Positions 47,450-56,562 of a stretch of DNA of 64,000 nucleotides are shown piece after piece. The stretch's first letter is position 1; every line of letters begins with the position of its first letter. The notes below the pieces were generated by a model, which had not been told where the DNA came from, searched no databases, and saw only the letters and a program-made list of their open reading frames with translations. A program made the translations under genes and the position numbers. Origin of the DNA: Pictodentalium vernedei (Eukaryota > Mollusca > Scaphopoda > Dentaliida > Dentaliidae); the NCBI GenBank assembly GCA_031216915.1, contig CM062296.1, forward strand, positions 62,361,084-62,425,083. Direction: 5' to 3'.

Positions 47450-47876
47450 CAGTGGTGCCCACTTAATTGGATATATCTTAATTGCATATCCCTGTTAACA
47501 GAATGTAATTTCCCAACACAAAACCATTTACCATGCCTCCAGTACAAATTTGACCTGGTAATTGAATATAGGTTATAGAGTAATCTCCTGTTAATTGAAT
47601 AAAAAATCTTGTAACATGTTGAGAAATTGCCCTGACTCTTCCCAGCTTTCCTTTGTTATAGACCAATTTGGCCTCAGTACATTCAATACAGGCATTTAAT
47701 CTATTATATCTTGTTTGACAGAGCTCATGGAGCTCTGTCAACCAAAATATAATAGAATAACTGCTAAATTTATCTCTGGAATACAGGAAAGTGACACAAT
47801 CCCTGTTAATTGAATACTCCTGCTAATTGAATAATGTTATTGGCAAAGTGGCTCTTCAATTAACAGGGTTCCACTG
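47450..47876. mobile_element. Tc1/pogo-like MITE
   Basis: TA flanks both ends (47448-47449, 47877-47878). TIRs CAGTGGTGCCCACTTAATTG and CAATTAACAGGGTTCCACTG. Subterminal runs of TTAATTG-type words follow. A central hairpin lies at about 47700-47758 (TTTGACAGAGCTC...GAGCTCTGTCAA). Confidence 0.75.
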
Positions 47877-47994
47877 TACAGCAAACTGAGCAAAAACAAA
47901 TATCACAAACTAATAATGAAACTATGTACTTGTGAAATTTTCATGTGGTCATTCTACAACATGTTTTAGCTGGTACTATACAGTTTTGAAGGTT

Positions 47995-48312
47995 AAAGGG
48001 CTCAGTAGTTAGAGGTGTAGGCTGCAAGCCAAAGGGTCCTCTATCAAATCCCACCTGCGGCAACCACTTTGTTTCCTTGGGCAATACACTTCATTCCCAT
48101 TGCCCATGCAGTGCCATTGCGTACCAAGGCATACTGCATGTCAATCGTACACTTGTCTTCAACCAAGCTAACCCAGCTTGTGTGCTGTTTGTACGTTAGA
48201 TGTTTGTAATTGCTCAATGGTTCTCTCTGGCTTTTCCCATCTGTAAAACTGTCCGACATAAAGTGACCCTGGCTATCGAAGTGTCATTAAACCCCAATAA
48301 ATAAATCAATAA
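47995..48312 (+). mobile_element. SINE with tRNA-like head
   Basis: AGGGCTCAGTAGTTAGAGGT, CCTCTATCAAATCCCACCTG, TGTTTCCTTGGGCAATACAC, ATTGCCCATGCAGTGCCATT, then tail CATTAAACCCCAATAAATAA. Body somewhat shortened. Confidence 0.7.
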
Positions 48313-48435
48313 GAATCATGTGTCCCTATTCTGGAGAACAGTTCGGGGCAAATTGCCAAAGGATGGTTTGGGTTAGATTAGTATCCAGTTTGGGTCAAAT
48401 TGTTGGAGGACAGTTTGGATGCAATTCTCATGAAT

Positions 48436-49364
48436 TCCAGTCACTTTGGCCCCAAGTCATTTCGGTCCCAGTCATTACGGCCGCAGGTCAATTCAGCCCC
48501 CAATATACCAGGTCATTTCGGCCTCTTTAAATATTTTCAAATATTGTTTGAATTTTAACATTTTTTTATTTAATTTTTTTTCAACATTTATATCTCTCAA
48601 TTAGATATTCAGGTATACATATGATATATGTCTAGTAGATTTTCTTTCATGATGAATAAATAAAAGAAAAGTTTCAGCACGTCGAAGGTGCACATGGACT
48701 ATGTGGGATTTGAAATCCCTTGCGACCTGAATAATTGTATTTGCTTATGAATCTACGACAGCCGGAAGCGAGGGTCAGTAATGTTATTTGGTTTGAGTGT
48801 ATGCCTTGGAAGTGGGGTACTGGGGTCAGACCCCCGTGGACAGCAAACTGGAATGGGACTAGGAATTGCGCATAACTACAAGGATTCTGCTCTGTGTTTT
48901 AGAAAATGTGGACATATTTATGGTAGTATGGCAGTTTGGTGGTTGTTTCAGAAAAAAGAAAAGAAAAAGAAACCCTGTGAACCTCAAACTGGAAGGTGAC
49001 TAGGAATTGTGCATAAAAATATGAATGAATGACTGCATATACTTTGCAAAATTTCAAAGTAAAATAATTTCTCTTACTTATACAGATAGCATCTTAAATG
49101 TATGTAAAATTGAACACATGGATAATTTTTAATGTTGTGTATAACTTTTCTGTACACTGTGTAAATACAAATAACTGAACATTACTTAACAAAGGTAATT
49201 ACCCATTATTTCTAAACATGAACTATGCACTGATCTTTATACATGTAGATCTCTACACTTAAAATGGTGTCGAAATGACCAAGGGACCGAAGTGACTAGG
49301 GCAGAGATGACTTTGAGGTCGAATTGACCAGAGGATGAAATGACTTGGAGCCGAAGTGATTGGA
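48436..49364. mobile_element. Element with repeat-built terminal inverted repeats
   Basis: The ~100-bp ends are inverted copies made of degenerate short sub-repeats: CAGTCACTTTGGCCCCAAGT, CATTTCGGTCCCAGTCAT at the left; inverse GAAATGACCAAGGGACCGAA, TGACTTGGAGCCGAAGTGAT at the right. The interior is AT-rich; a 72-codon frame (48781-48999) shows no domain. Confidence 0.65.
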
Positions 49365-49689
49365 TACCATTCTAACAGATGAGAGACCTTAATAAAAGGC
49401 TTAAAACGAATATCGTAGCGTATCTAAAATATCCTAACAGATGTGTACTGCTTTTCTTTTGGACGAATCTTCCTTGGGCCTAGTTCTTCCCAGGCTGAAG
49501 ATTCCCCCAGTTCCCGAAAAAAGATGACATGCCATTTTCAATGGCGGTAAATATCCAAAAGGGTTATTATTTTCCATTTTTTAGTGTTTGAAACTATGAA
49601 GCACTGTTCAGAAATACAGATGCACCAAAAAGTAACACATTATTACTTTGTTTTGGTTTCTAACGGGACTGAAAGCAACCTGTCAGTAT
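49365..49689. other. Unassigned sequence
   Basis: No recognisable gene or repeat. Confidence 0.4.
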
Positions 49690-50950
49690 CACTTTTTCGA
49701 ATTACACCCATTTCGTCTGATAACCAAATCGTCCGCTGCAATTTTAACCAAGTCGTCCTCTACAGTTATACCCAACACGTCCAAAACTCGTTCGCTGGGG
49801 GAAAGTATTCATGTATTGTATTTTGAATCATTTTTTATTTATTTATATAATAATTTTATTGTATACTTTATTGTATATTACCTATTGTAATATATCTTAA
49901 TGTACCTCCATTGTAATATATCTTAATGTACTTCCTTGCATTAAATTTCATATACGTGTGAAATTCTGAAAACAGAAATGTCAGAACAAAATAAACTATC
50001 CAGCCATTAAATAAATTTTAATTACTGTTTATTCAATGGATTACCTATAATAATTATATTATTACAGTAAAAGTTCTTAAAGTATATGTATGTTATATTA
50101 AGTTCCACAACATAATCTTATAATTTTGCAATTTTTCATTGAAGAGCTCCACCGGCACCTTGCAGTGAATGACTGCAAAATTATTAGTAGAAGTATTATA
50201 AGAATTAATTATATTAAGAAATGCAACAAAATTTGTTATATTAAGTTCTGCAACATAATCTTATAATTTTCCAATTATTCATCGAGGCGCACCGTCGCTT
50301 TACAATAATAGCAAAATTATTAGCAAATGTATTATAAGAATTAATTATATTAAGAAACGCATCAAAATTTATGGTTTATTAAATTCTGCAACATAATCTT
50401 ATAATTTTGCAATTATTCTTGGAAGAGCACCGGCACTTTACAATGAATAATCACAAAATTATTAGCAAATGTATTATAGGAATTAATAATATTAAGAAAC
50501 GCATCAAAGCGTGTTATAATTATATTAAGAAATGCATCAAAACTTGTTATATTAAGTTCTGTAACATAATCTTATAATTTTGCAATTATTCCAGGGGGGG
50601 GGGGGGGATCCTGGGGGCACCAAAAATTTGCAAGACGTGATGTGGGGGTGGGTGAGTCTCTTGAGTGCACCAAAAATGTGCATTTCCAACTTGTGCAATG
50701 TTTGCCATTTTTTAAAAACATATCATTATATCAGCCAATATATGACATCATTTGTGTTTCAAACCTTAAAGATGATGTACATCACACTCTTAACATAAAT
50801 ACAACATCAGGAGGCTTTATATGTTGGGGAAATGTCACACGTTAGTAGGGGGTGTGTGTCTTGTTCGAAATGTAAAAAATGTACAGACAATATTTTCCTT
50901 GACATTATGACAAGCGGACGACTCGGCCTGGGGACAAAACGTCCGTATAC
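49690..50950. mobile_element. Possible element with CGTCC-rich ends
   Basis: Left: CATTTCGTCTGATAACCAAA, TCGTCCGCTG, AAGTCGTCCTC, CACGTCC. Right, inverted: AAGCGGACGACTCGGCCTGG, AAAACGTCCG. The inverted match is moderate; the style resembles the neighbouring 48436-49364 element. It encloses an AT-rich tandem array and a G13 run (about 50594-50606). Confidence 0.4.
50060..50580. repeat. AT-rich tandem array, ~135-177-bp units
   Basis: TTCTGCAACATAATCTTATA (or a close variant) recurs at about 50103, 50245, 50385 and 50557, with AATTATTAGCAAATGTATTA and AATTAATTATATTAAGAAA between. Confidence 0.8.
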
Positions 50951-51489
50951 CCTTTTTTCAAGCAAACTTTTCCTTTACAACACCTTCACATTTGGATAAT
51001 TCAAAAACTGAGTTTCTGTTCATCTTGATATTTCACGACATACATGTCAATGCATGTCTGTATACAATAGCACCAATATAACAACATTTATCCGTTATAA
51101 ACTTATATTATCGGTTATATGTACGTTTTTTTCGATTGAGGTTGTCACTGGCACTGGCAGACAAGCTGCAACGAAATCAGGACTGAGAGTTCGAGCTGAA
51201 ATGACGAGATCATCAGCTGAGCATATTGACAAACCTCCAGAAGGACAGAACTCGAGTAATAATAATAACACTTTGGCCGGCCGCTGATTTGTCGCGGTTC
51301 TCGGGTGAGAAGGCCTGGCAACCCCTGAAGTGTAGATATGTCGGCCAATGTATCACGCAAAGCTTTGAGGCGAATAAAGTTGCAACAGAGAACATTTGAT
51401 TCCTAGAGGGGGCAGGCCAATTGCAATTGTATGGGCAATTCGACAGCGGAAGTTACGTAGTTTTTTCACTGAAATTTACTGTCCACTTC
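50951..51489. other. Unassigned sequence
   Basis: No gene is recognised; a 77-codon frame (51054-51287, plus) has no domain. Confidence 0.4.
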
Positions 51490-51499
51490 AAAAATCACA

Positions 51500-52250
51500 T
51501 TGACGGCTATAGAGAATTCTGTTCTGGAACACATTTATCTGACTGGGTATGTGGAACCCTTTGCGGGCCTACGGCCCGCTTGGGGTTCCTATAACCCATA
51601 TGACCAAACGACCACCGCGATTCACTATTTCATGAAAGATGCGATGAACGATTCGGATGTTTGTGAACATTTTTACGGAAGGAGCTCATCATAGAAACAT
51701 AGATAAAGTGTGTCTAATGCAGAATTTGTTCAACAGAGGACGAGAGAAGAACAGCACTGTGAACTTGAACACTCAGTATAACGCATTTCTTAAAAACCCA
51801 CGCGGTCGACAACAAACTGGAATACTGGGCAGGTAAATGTATCCAAATAAATCACTCGAATTTTTGAATACCTATCAGGAAGACATAGAAAAAAACCCAG
51901 GGATATATAGAAGTCGATTTGAAACAGAACACGAAGGATACTGAAAGACTGCACTGTGATACTTTCAACTTTGCTTTACATGAGACTGGTGCTGAAGCTC
52001 TCACGTGCCATGACAGTTCTGGGAGTTGTCTAGTAACAACAGCCAAGAGCAATCTCTCTTCACAAGTCTGCAAATCGTTGGCAGTGGAAATGGCCACACC
52101 CTTGCACGTGCATCAGAATAATCTGTCTACTCTACCATCATGTGACCACAGAGAAACTATACAGATGACAAGACTTCCCTTTTGTAGGGTTCTCTGCATC
52201 ATATGGTTTGCAACAAAACATAGATACCCTGTGGACGATGATGGATCCGC

Positions 52251-52254
<4 letters not shown>
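51500..52254 (+). pseudogene. Decayed A32/FtsK-like packaging ATPase (C-terminal part)
   Basis: Three consecutive pieces in three different frames carry recognisable blocks of a Polinton/adintovirus-type DNA-packaging ATPase. The first (51500-51691) holds FMKDAMNDSD, possibly a worn Walker B surround. The second (51684-51833, ending at an in-frame TAA) holds AHHRN, MQNLF, LNTQY and KNPR. The third (51901 onward) holds GYIEVDLKQNTKDTERL. Two frameshifts and one stop separate them, and the N-terminal Walker A region is not found. The tail after about 51970 is not recognisable. It lies on the strand opposite the intact four-gene cassette and differs in motif from that cassette's ATPase, so it is a separate, older insertion or a second lineage. 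The family call is by motif pattern only. Confidence 0.55.
51553..51589. repeat. Small GC-rich hairpin within the ATPase remnant
   Basis: GGAACCCTTTGCGGGCC and GGCCCGCTTGGGGTTCC pair around a 3-base loop. It sits inside the decayed coding sequence. Confidence 0.65.
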
Positions 52255-52304
<50 letters not shown>

Positions 52305-52313
52305 GAGAGAGAG
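52255..52313. repeat. (GA)n microsatellite
   Basis: Nearly pure GA repeat of about 29 units with one GG interruption. Confidence 0.9.
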
Positions 52314-52856
52314 ATTTGAATAATGATGTCCGTGATGATGGTGGAATCGGCTTTAATTAGATAGTCATTCCTGTTTATGAAGACCACAACGAACGAGTTC
52401 AAAAGAAAGAGAAACAGCCCATACGTGAAGGTAGTATATCCGTAAAGAAGCCCGCGAGGAAACTAGGGAGCTCATGTTACCCACAGACAGATCGTTATTA
52501 TTACTGAAATAAAAGAAAATATTATGTTTGATGTATTACGTCAATAAACTTCGCTTTCATCGTGAGATTAAACTTGCTATAACTGCTCTTGTGACCAAAC
52601 AATATATCTCGATAAGGCTATAAATACGATTCTCGACAAACACGACTACAGTTTTGCCCAATTATATCATGATGCTGACATCAGTGGCAGCGATGAAGAA
52701 ACGGATTGAAATAGGGAACGTAAACATAACAACATATATAATACGTCTTAGGGAAGGGACAAAGGAATCATTTAGTATGCATTCGGACTCTTGGCATCTT
52801 GGGATGAAACAAAAATAATTTATGTAGCATAAAAATCGGAGAAATTTTTTTTGCTT
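52314..52856. other. Flank of the viral-type cassette, with a short coding-like piece
   Basis: A plus-strand open piece at 52590-52709 contains LDKHDYSFAQLYHDADISG and ends DEETD-stop. The composition looks protein-coding, but there is no start and I cannot assign it. It may belong with the decayed element upstream. The rest is unassigned. Confidence 0.35.
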
Positions 52857-53612
52857 TTATATTTCTCTTATGTGAAATCGTATCGTCACTCTCTCTCCGC
52901 GAAGATCTAACAGTTCACCATTTTGATCCGTCAAAGTGGTTTTGAGACTATACAACGTGTCTAAAATCACTGGTAGATAAACTAAATTTCGAGGTCGCTC
53001 CACGATCTTATAACCCGGCGACACGTTTGGAAAAAAGGAATAGATCGTCGGTTGAGCGCTACCATTCACGTAGCTTCCAGCAATCACGTCTACGTTCACC
53101 AGAATGCTATTGACAGCGAGAATGTCGACCCTATTTTCAGATGCCGCGTGGCCTCGATACATCTTTCGATCGAATCCCAACATCTTGCCTATAGAATCGT
53201 CCGTGTTGAAATCCACACGAAAATTATCTTCCAAATCCAACATCGTCTGTAAGGTATTAGGATTGGGAGCGAGTCTGATCTTGTTGCTTCCCTTTCCATC
53301 CGTCTTCATTCGCGTCTGAATGTAATGGTTCAAATCGTCTATGTCGTAACTCCCTTTGGGAATTCGAATCTCCAACCAATCCACTCCGTCGGAATACTTG
53401 AACGAGTTATTCTTTTCGGTGACGTTGGGAAAGGAATAATAAGTCTCCAGATTCACCAACGCCATCTCGTAACTTTTCTCTCTATTCCATTCGATGGAAG
53501 GTTCGAATTTCGTAGCGAATTGAGTCGAATCGCCACTCACCACAATTTGAATGGATTGTTTCGCAGCCGTATTCTCGGCTATCCGTTCTAACAATTCTCC
53601 ATGTTCGAACAT
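52857..53612 (-). CDS. Probable jelly-roll minor capsid (penton-like) protein of a Polinton-like virus
   Basis: A 251-residue, intronless, intact frame. It is Asn/Asp-rich with alternating beta-prone segments and no signal peptide or membrane span. Motifs: MALVNLETYYSFPN (about 50-63), IRIPKGSYDIDDLNHYI (about 83-99), a middle MLGFDRKMYRG, YSFFPNVSPGYKIVERP and a C-terminal DQNGELLDLRGE followed by VTIRFHIRE. I recognise this as a conserved protein found with packaging ATPases in virus-like DNA elements of invertebrate genomes. Its length and strand-rich pattern fit a single jelly-roll minor capsid protein, but the fold is inferred. It is last in the four-gene set, 57 bp after the ATPase stop. 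The ATG follows an A-rich leader (AAATTAAAATATA). CpG-containing codons are frequent compared with the flanks, suggesting a young insertion. Confidence 0.7.
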   Translation of the reverse strand: MFEHGELLERIAENTAAKQSIQIVVSGDSTQFATKFEPSIEWNREKSYEMALVNLETYYSFPNVTEKNNSFKYSDGVDWLEIRIPKGSYDIDDLNHYIQTRMKTDGKGSNKIRLAPNPNTLQTMLDLEDNFRVDFNTDDSIGKMLGFDRKMYRGHAASENRVDILAVNSILVNVDVIAGSYVNGSAQPTIYSFFPNVSPGYKIVERPRNLVYLPVILDTLYSLKTTLTDQNGELLDLRGERVTIRFHIREI

Positions 53613-53669
53613 TATATTTTAATTTTATTTTTTTATTCAAAACTAATTATTTGAAGATTTATTATTTTT

Positions 53670-54494
53670 CTAATTTTTATTTTCACGCTCTATCTTATTA
53701 TTATTACCATCGGAAAAATAAAACTCGTCGAATCCGCACCGATATTTTCCGCGATTAAATTCCCTCATCAAATCGATCACGATGAAATTGTTAAGTCCAC
53801 CATCCCAAACCCTCTTGCAGAATCTCCTGAATTCCGCAGCGCTCATGTCGTTTGCGACGTGATCGCCGTAGATGTGATTGAAATTCTTGAGATCTTGGCG
53901 AAAGAGACATAGAAAATTAGCGTTCTCCCTTATCGTCTGTCTGGGCAATCGAAAATAATTCTGCGACAGGTAGAAACAGTCCACGTTGCTGTGTCGACCC
54001 CTAACGTAATACGATTCGCATCGGTTCTGTCTCTCCAAAAGCAGATCGTCGAAAATCATGAGATTCTTATCTTCCGATTTCAGTTCTCTAGGATCCGGAA
54101 CGTCGCTAGCGTTCTCATAAAATCGACACTCAACGTTCGAAGATGCATTTCTCTTCATCAGCTCCGTCGCCGCACCGTCCAAAATGGTCGAGAGCGGAGC
54201 TCCACTCTTGTCGAATTCCTCCCTACTGTCAAAGATTCTGGCTATGACGTACTTGGGCAATCTGCGGTCCATGCACTCTCGAAGCAATCTGTATTCGGGT
54301 TGAAACAAGCTCTTGCCAAACACGAACAATCTGTCGTAATCCAGCCAGTCGGGTCGGGACAACAGATTCATCAACAGATTGGTCTTTCCACAATTCGATT
54401 TTCCCACTATCAAGCCTCTTATGCTCTTGGGAAAGAACTCGTTATTCGACCTCTTGGTCGCGGCGTCGTTCCAAGACATATCTTTAATGTTCAT
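53670..54494 (-). CDS. FtsK/HerA (A32-like) DNA-packaging ATPase of a Polinton-like virus
   Basis: A 274-residue intact frame. Walker A is GKSNCGKT (31-38), directly after the strand IRGLIV. Walker B is NLMIFDDLL (144-152) with the DD pair. A sensor-like FYLSQNYFRLPRQTIREN follows (about 174-191), then FLCLFRQ and, near the C terminus, FIVIDLMREF. This order (P-loop, hydrophobic-DD, Q-N after strand 4, arginine-rich) is that of viral genome-packaging ATPases, which pump DNA into preformed capsids. Length is normal for the lineage, and no catalytic residue looks lost. It is third in the cassette. The leader AAAATAAAACAAAG precedes the ATG and resembles that of the first gene. It differs in motif from the decayed ATPase at 51500-52254. 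Confidence 0.85.
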   Translation of the reverse strand: MNIKDMSWNDAATKRSNNEFFPKSIRGLIVGKSNCGKTNLLMNLLSRPDWLDYDRLFVFGKSLFQPEYRLLRECMDRRLPKYVIARIFDSREEFDKSGAPLSTILDGAATELMKRNASSNVECRFYENASDVPDPRELKSEDKNLMIFDDLLLERQNRCESYYVRGRHSNVDCFYLSQNYFRLPRQTIRENANFLCLFRQDLKNFNHIYGDHVANDMSAAEFRRFCKRVWDGGLNNFIVIDLMREFNRGKYRCGFDEFYFSDGNNNKIERENKN

Positions 54495-54601
54495 CTTTGT
54501 TTTATTTTTGTTTGTTTGTTATTTTAGATTCTTTTCAAACACAAATTTTTTTTTTATGTTTTTCAAACTCTGTTTTTAATGTTATTATTATTATTATTTA
54601 T

Positions 54602-54973
54602 TTATATCGCACCGTCGCGAGTTCTCTTCAATCCGGATCCACTCGTCATTTTGACTAAATCTTGTATGGGCACCACGGCATCCTTAAAATCTTTCCAACC
54701 TTCCGACGTTCGCTCTAACGCAGCTCGCTTCGCCGGCGGACTGATCAACTTGTAGATCAACGCGTCGGCTGCCCTCTTGCCAGCCGCAGAAGCTATCCTA
54801 CCACTGGCTTCGGAAGCGGCTTTCTTACCGGCATCCAAAGCCGTTTTCTTACCGACCTCAAACGCGGTCGATGCGAGTTTTCTACCCGCATCGCCCGTGA
54901 ACACTCGCATTATAGAATAGACGATGCCAGAACCGCCTTGAACGTAAGGCCTGACGTTCTTTATCACCAACAT
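54602..54973 (-). CDS. Small basic virion-core-like protein
   Basis: A 123-residue intact frame rich in Ala, Gly, Lys and Arg. After a short N terminus comes VQGGSG (11-16), which resembles an adenovirus-type protease site (xxGG|x). Then a slightly hydrophobic segment IVYSIMRVF, then several loosely repeated A-GKKAA/AGKRAA blocks (about 30-68) that should form a positively charged helix. The C terminus ends SGSGLKRTRDGAI. This composition and its place between the ATPase and another structural-type gene fit a DNA-condensing or membrane-active minor virion protein such as those of adenoviruses and Polintons (pX/pVI-like). That role is inferred from character, not from a domain match. The ATG follows ATAAAAATAAAAT. 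The ATPase gene starts 107 bp downstream. Confidence 0.55.
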   Translation of the reverse strand: MLVIKNVRPYVQGGSGIVYSIMRVFTGDAGRKLASTAFEVGKKTALDAGKKAASEASGRIASAAGKRAADALIYKLISPPAKRAALERTSEGWKDFKDAVVPIQDLVKMTSGSGLKRTRDGAI

Positions 54974-55133
54974 ATTTTATTTTTATGATATATTTTTGTT
55001 TTTTTTTTCACTGGTAAATCGTTTTATCGTTTTTAAATACTTTTATTATTCTAGTGTAAGAATTTACTGTTTTATTTTTTGTTTGTTTGTTTGTTTGTTT
55101 GTTTCTCTCTCTCTATTTATTATTATATACACA

Positions 55134-56024
55134 TCAATCCTTCAATTCGTTCATCAGCCTTTTATACTGGTTTTTATTCAAAACCTTCTGTCTCAACAAT
55201 TCGTCAGATACGGCAACTATCTGATTATCTAATCCCGTGTTACCAGCCCGTCTGCTCCCCATCAACAAACTCAATCTCTGAGACAGAGCGTCGGGATCGC
55301 TCGGAAGAAAAATAGCGGTTTTCACCCCTTTGCCGCTCACCGATTCGAGGAACTTCTTATGCGCATTCCATATAGGTTTCACGACTTTTGTCCACTTGTA
55401 ACCTCTGTTGGCTTTGGGTCTCGTCTCTCTGGCATCGTTATTTCTATTCATGGCGTGGGTCTGAACTAGAATGTCGCCGTAATTGTCGAAATCCTGTTCC
55501 GTGAAATCTCCAGGCTGCAGACCATTGGTTACTTTATATTTATTCGAACCCACGATCAATTCGTCATCGTCCATTTCCACCTCCGTATCACCTACAAAAG
55601 TTGTACCCTCAGAATCCTTATAAATTCCATACGACTGATCACTCTTACCGCTATCATCATCGTACGATGCGACGCTACTAGTGGTGATAGTCGAAGCCGT
55701 ATCGGTGTCGCTCTCGCTCATATCTGTTTGAATTCCCGTAGGAACGTAATCCGGTGTAGATTGAACGGAATACCGATTTCCAAAACTAGGAGGCAACGAA
55801 CCCATTCTCAAAGAACTCTCCTTTATAGGTCTCAATTCTTCCACTATCTCCTCCCTGCTTCGCTCTTGACCCTCCGTCACGGGTTTAAATATTTTTGTGG
55901 CTTCGCGTCTGAGTTCCATCTCACCGAGACGTCTGCTTCTCTCAGCAGCCTGAATGTTCTTCTTAGAACGTTCATACTCGGCTAAAATTCGATCTCGGCG
56001 TCTAGGATCCATCTGGAAAAACAT
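55134..56024 (-). CDS. Uncharacterised coiled-coil/acidic protein of the virus-like cassette
   Basis: The open frame extends to 56057, but I place the start at 56024 (MFFQMDPRRR, 296 residues) because the A-rich leader AATTAAAACGAAAG sits directly before it; 56012 (MDPRRR) is also possible. The N-terminal third is a charged helix, probably coiled coil (ILAEYERSKKNIQAAERSRR). The middle is acidic and Ser/Thr-rich (MSESDTDTASTITTSSVAS, VEMDDDELIVG). The C-terminal third is a compact domain with YKWTKVVKPIW, GKGVKTAIFLPSDPDALSQR, LMGSRRAGNTG and LDNQIVAVSDELLRQKVLNK. Proteins with this C-terminal pattern accompany virus-like elements in invertebrate genomes; their function is unknown to me. It is first in the cassette and likely transcribed with the others or from its own A-rich promoter. 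Confidence 0.65.
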   Translation of the reverse strand: MFFQMDPRRRDRILAEYERSKKNIQAAERSRRLGEMELRREATKIFKPVTEGQERSREEIVEELRPIKESSLRMGSLPPSFGNRYSVQSTPDYVPTGIQTDMSESDTDTASTITTSSVASYDDDSGKSDQSYGIYKDSEGTTFVGDTEVEMDDDELIVGSNKYKVTNGLQPGDFTEQDFDNYGDILVQTHAMNRNNDARETRPKANRGYKWTKVVKPIWNAHKKFLESVSGKGVKTAIFLPSDPDALSQRLSLLMGSRRAGNTGLDNQIVAVSDELLRQKVLNKNQYKRLMNELKD

Positions 56025-56057
56025 CTTTCGTTTTAATTGTTTTTTTTTATTTTTCAA

Positions 56058-56562
56058 AATTAAATGTTTAATTATATTTTTATGTTTTTGTGTTTTAAGT
56101 AATAAATAAACTCTTTCCGTCTTAATATAATAATATGAAAATATTCACATCTCAAACTGACTGTGTTAATTGAAGTTTAAAAAAATACGTTTAAACAGTA
56201 CATGACAAACCGGTTTCTGATTTAACGCATTTTGACAGTAGTGTTTACATTTTGTCAAAAGATCTTCATTCATTCACACATCAATTCACCGAGTGTCGAA
56301 TTAAGAGAGAATCCTTTTTGATGACTGTTAAACAGTTTCAACACACAATGGAAAACTGATTTTAACAAATCTCTCTCCGATTGCTATCATGAATATATTA
56401 AAAATTTTACCACTCAAAACCTAATTGAGAGGAAAATGCGTTTTAAACATTCCGATAAGTGTTTTTGACTTTTTTCAACGAACTCTTAACAGTCAATCTC
56501 TCTAATCAAGGCAAAACACAAATATCTATTACAGATCAACTCCCTTCGAAAAAAAAAAAACC
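56058..56562. other. AT-rich region upstream of the cassette
   Basis: No gene is recognised. It may hold the promoter of the minus-strand cassette. It includes GTTTAAAC-like words and poly-A/T. Confidence 0.4.

Larger units (their letters stand above)
53613..55133 (-). promoter_or_regulatory. AT-rich intergenic leaders of the cassette (three gaps)
   Basis: The gaps 53613-53669, 54495-54601 and 54974-55133 are strongly A/T-rich. On the coding strand each ends in an A-rich leader with an ATAAAA-type block just before the ATG (ATAAAATTAAAATATA, AATAAAACAAAG, AAAAATAAAAT). The first gene has the like sequence AATTAAAACGAAAG. Recurrence at every gene suggests a shared expression signal, transcriptional or translational. 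Confidence 0.4.
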
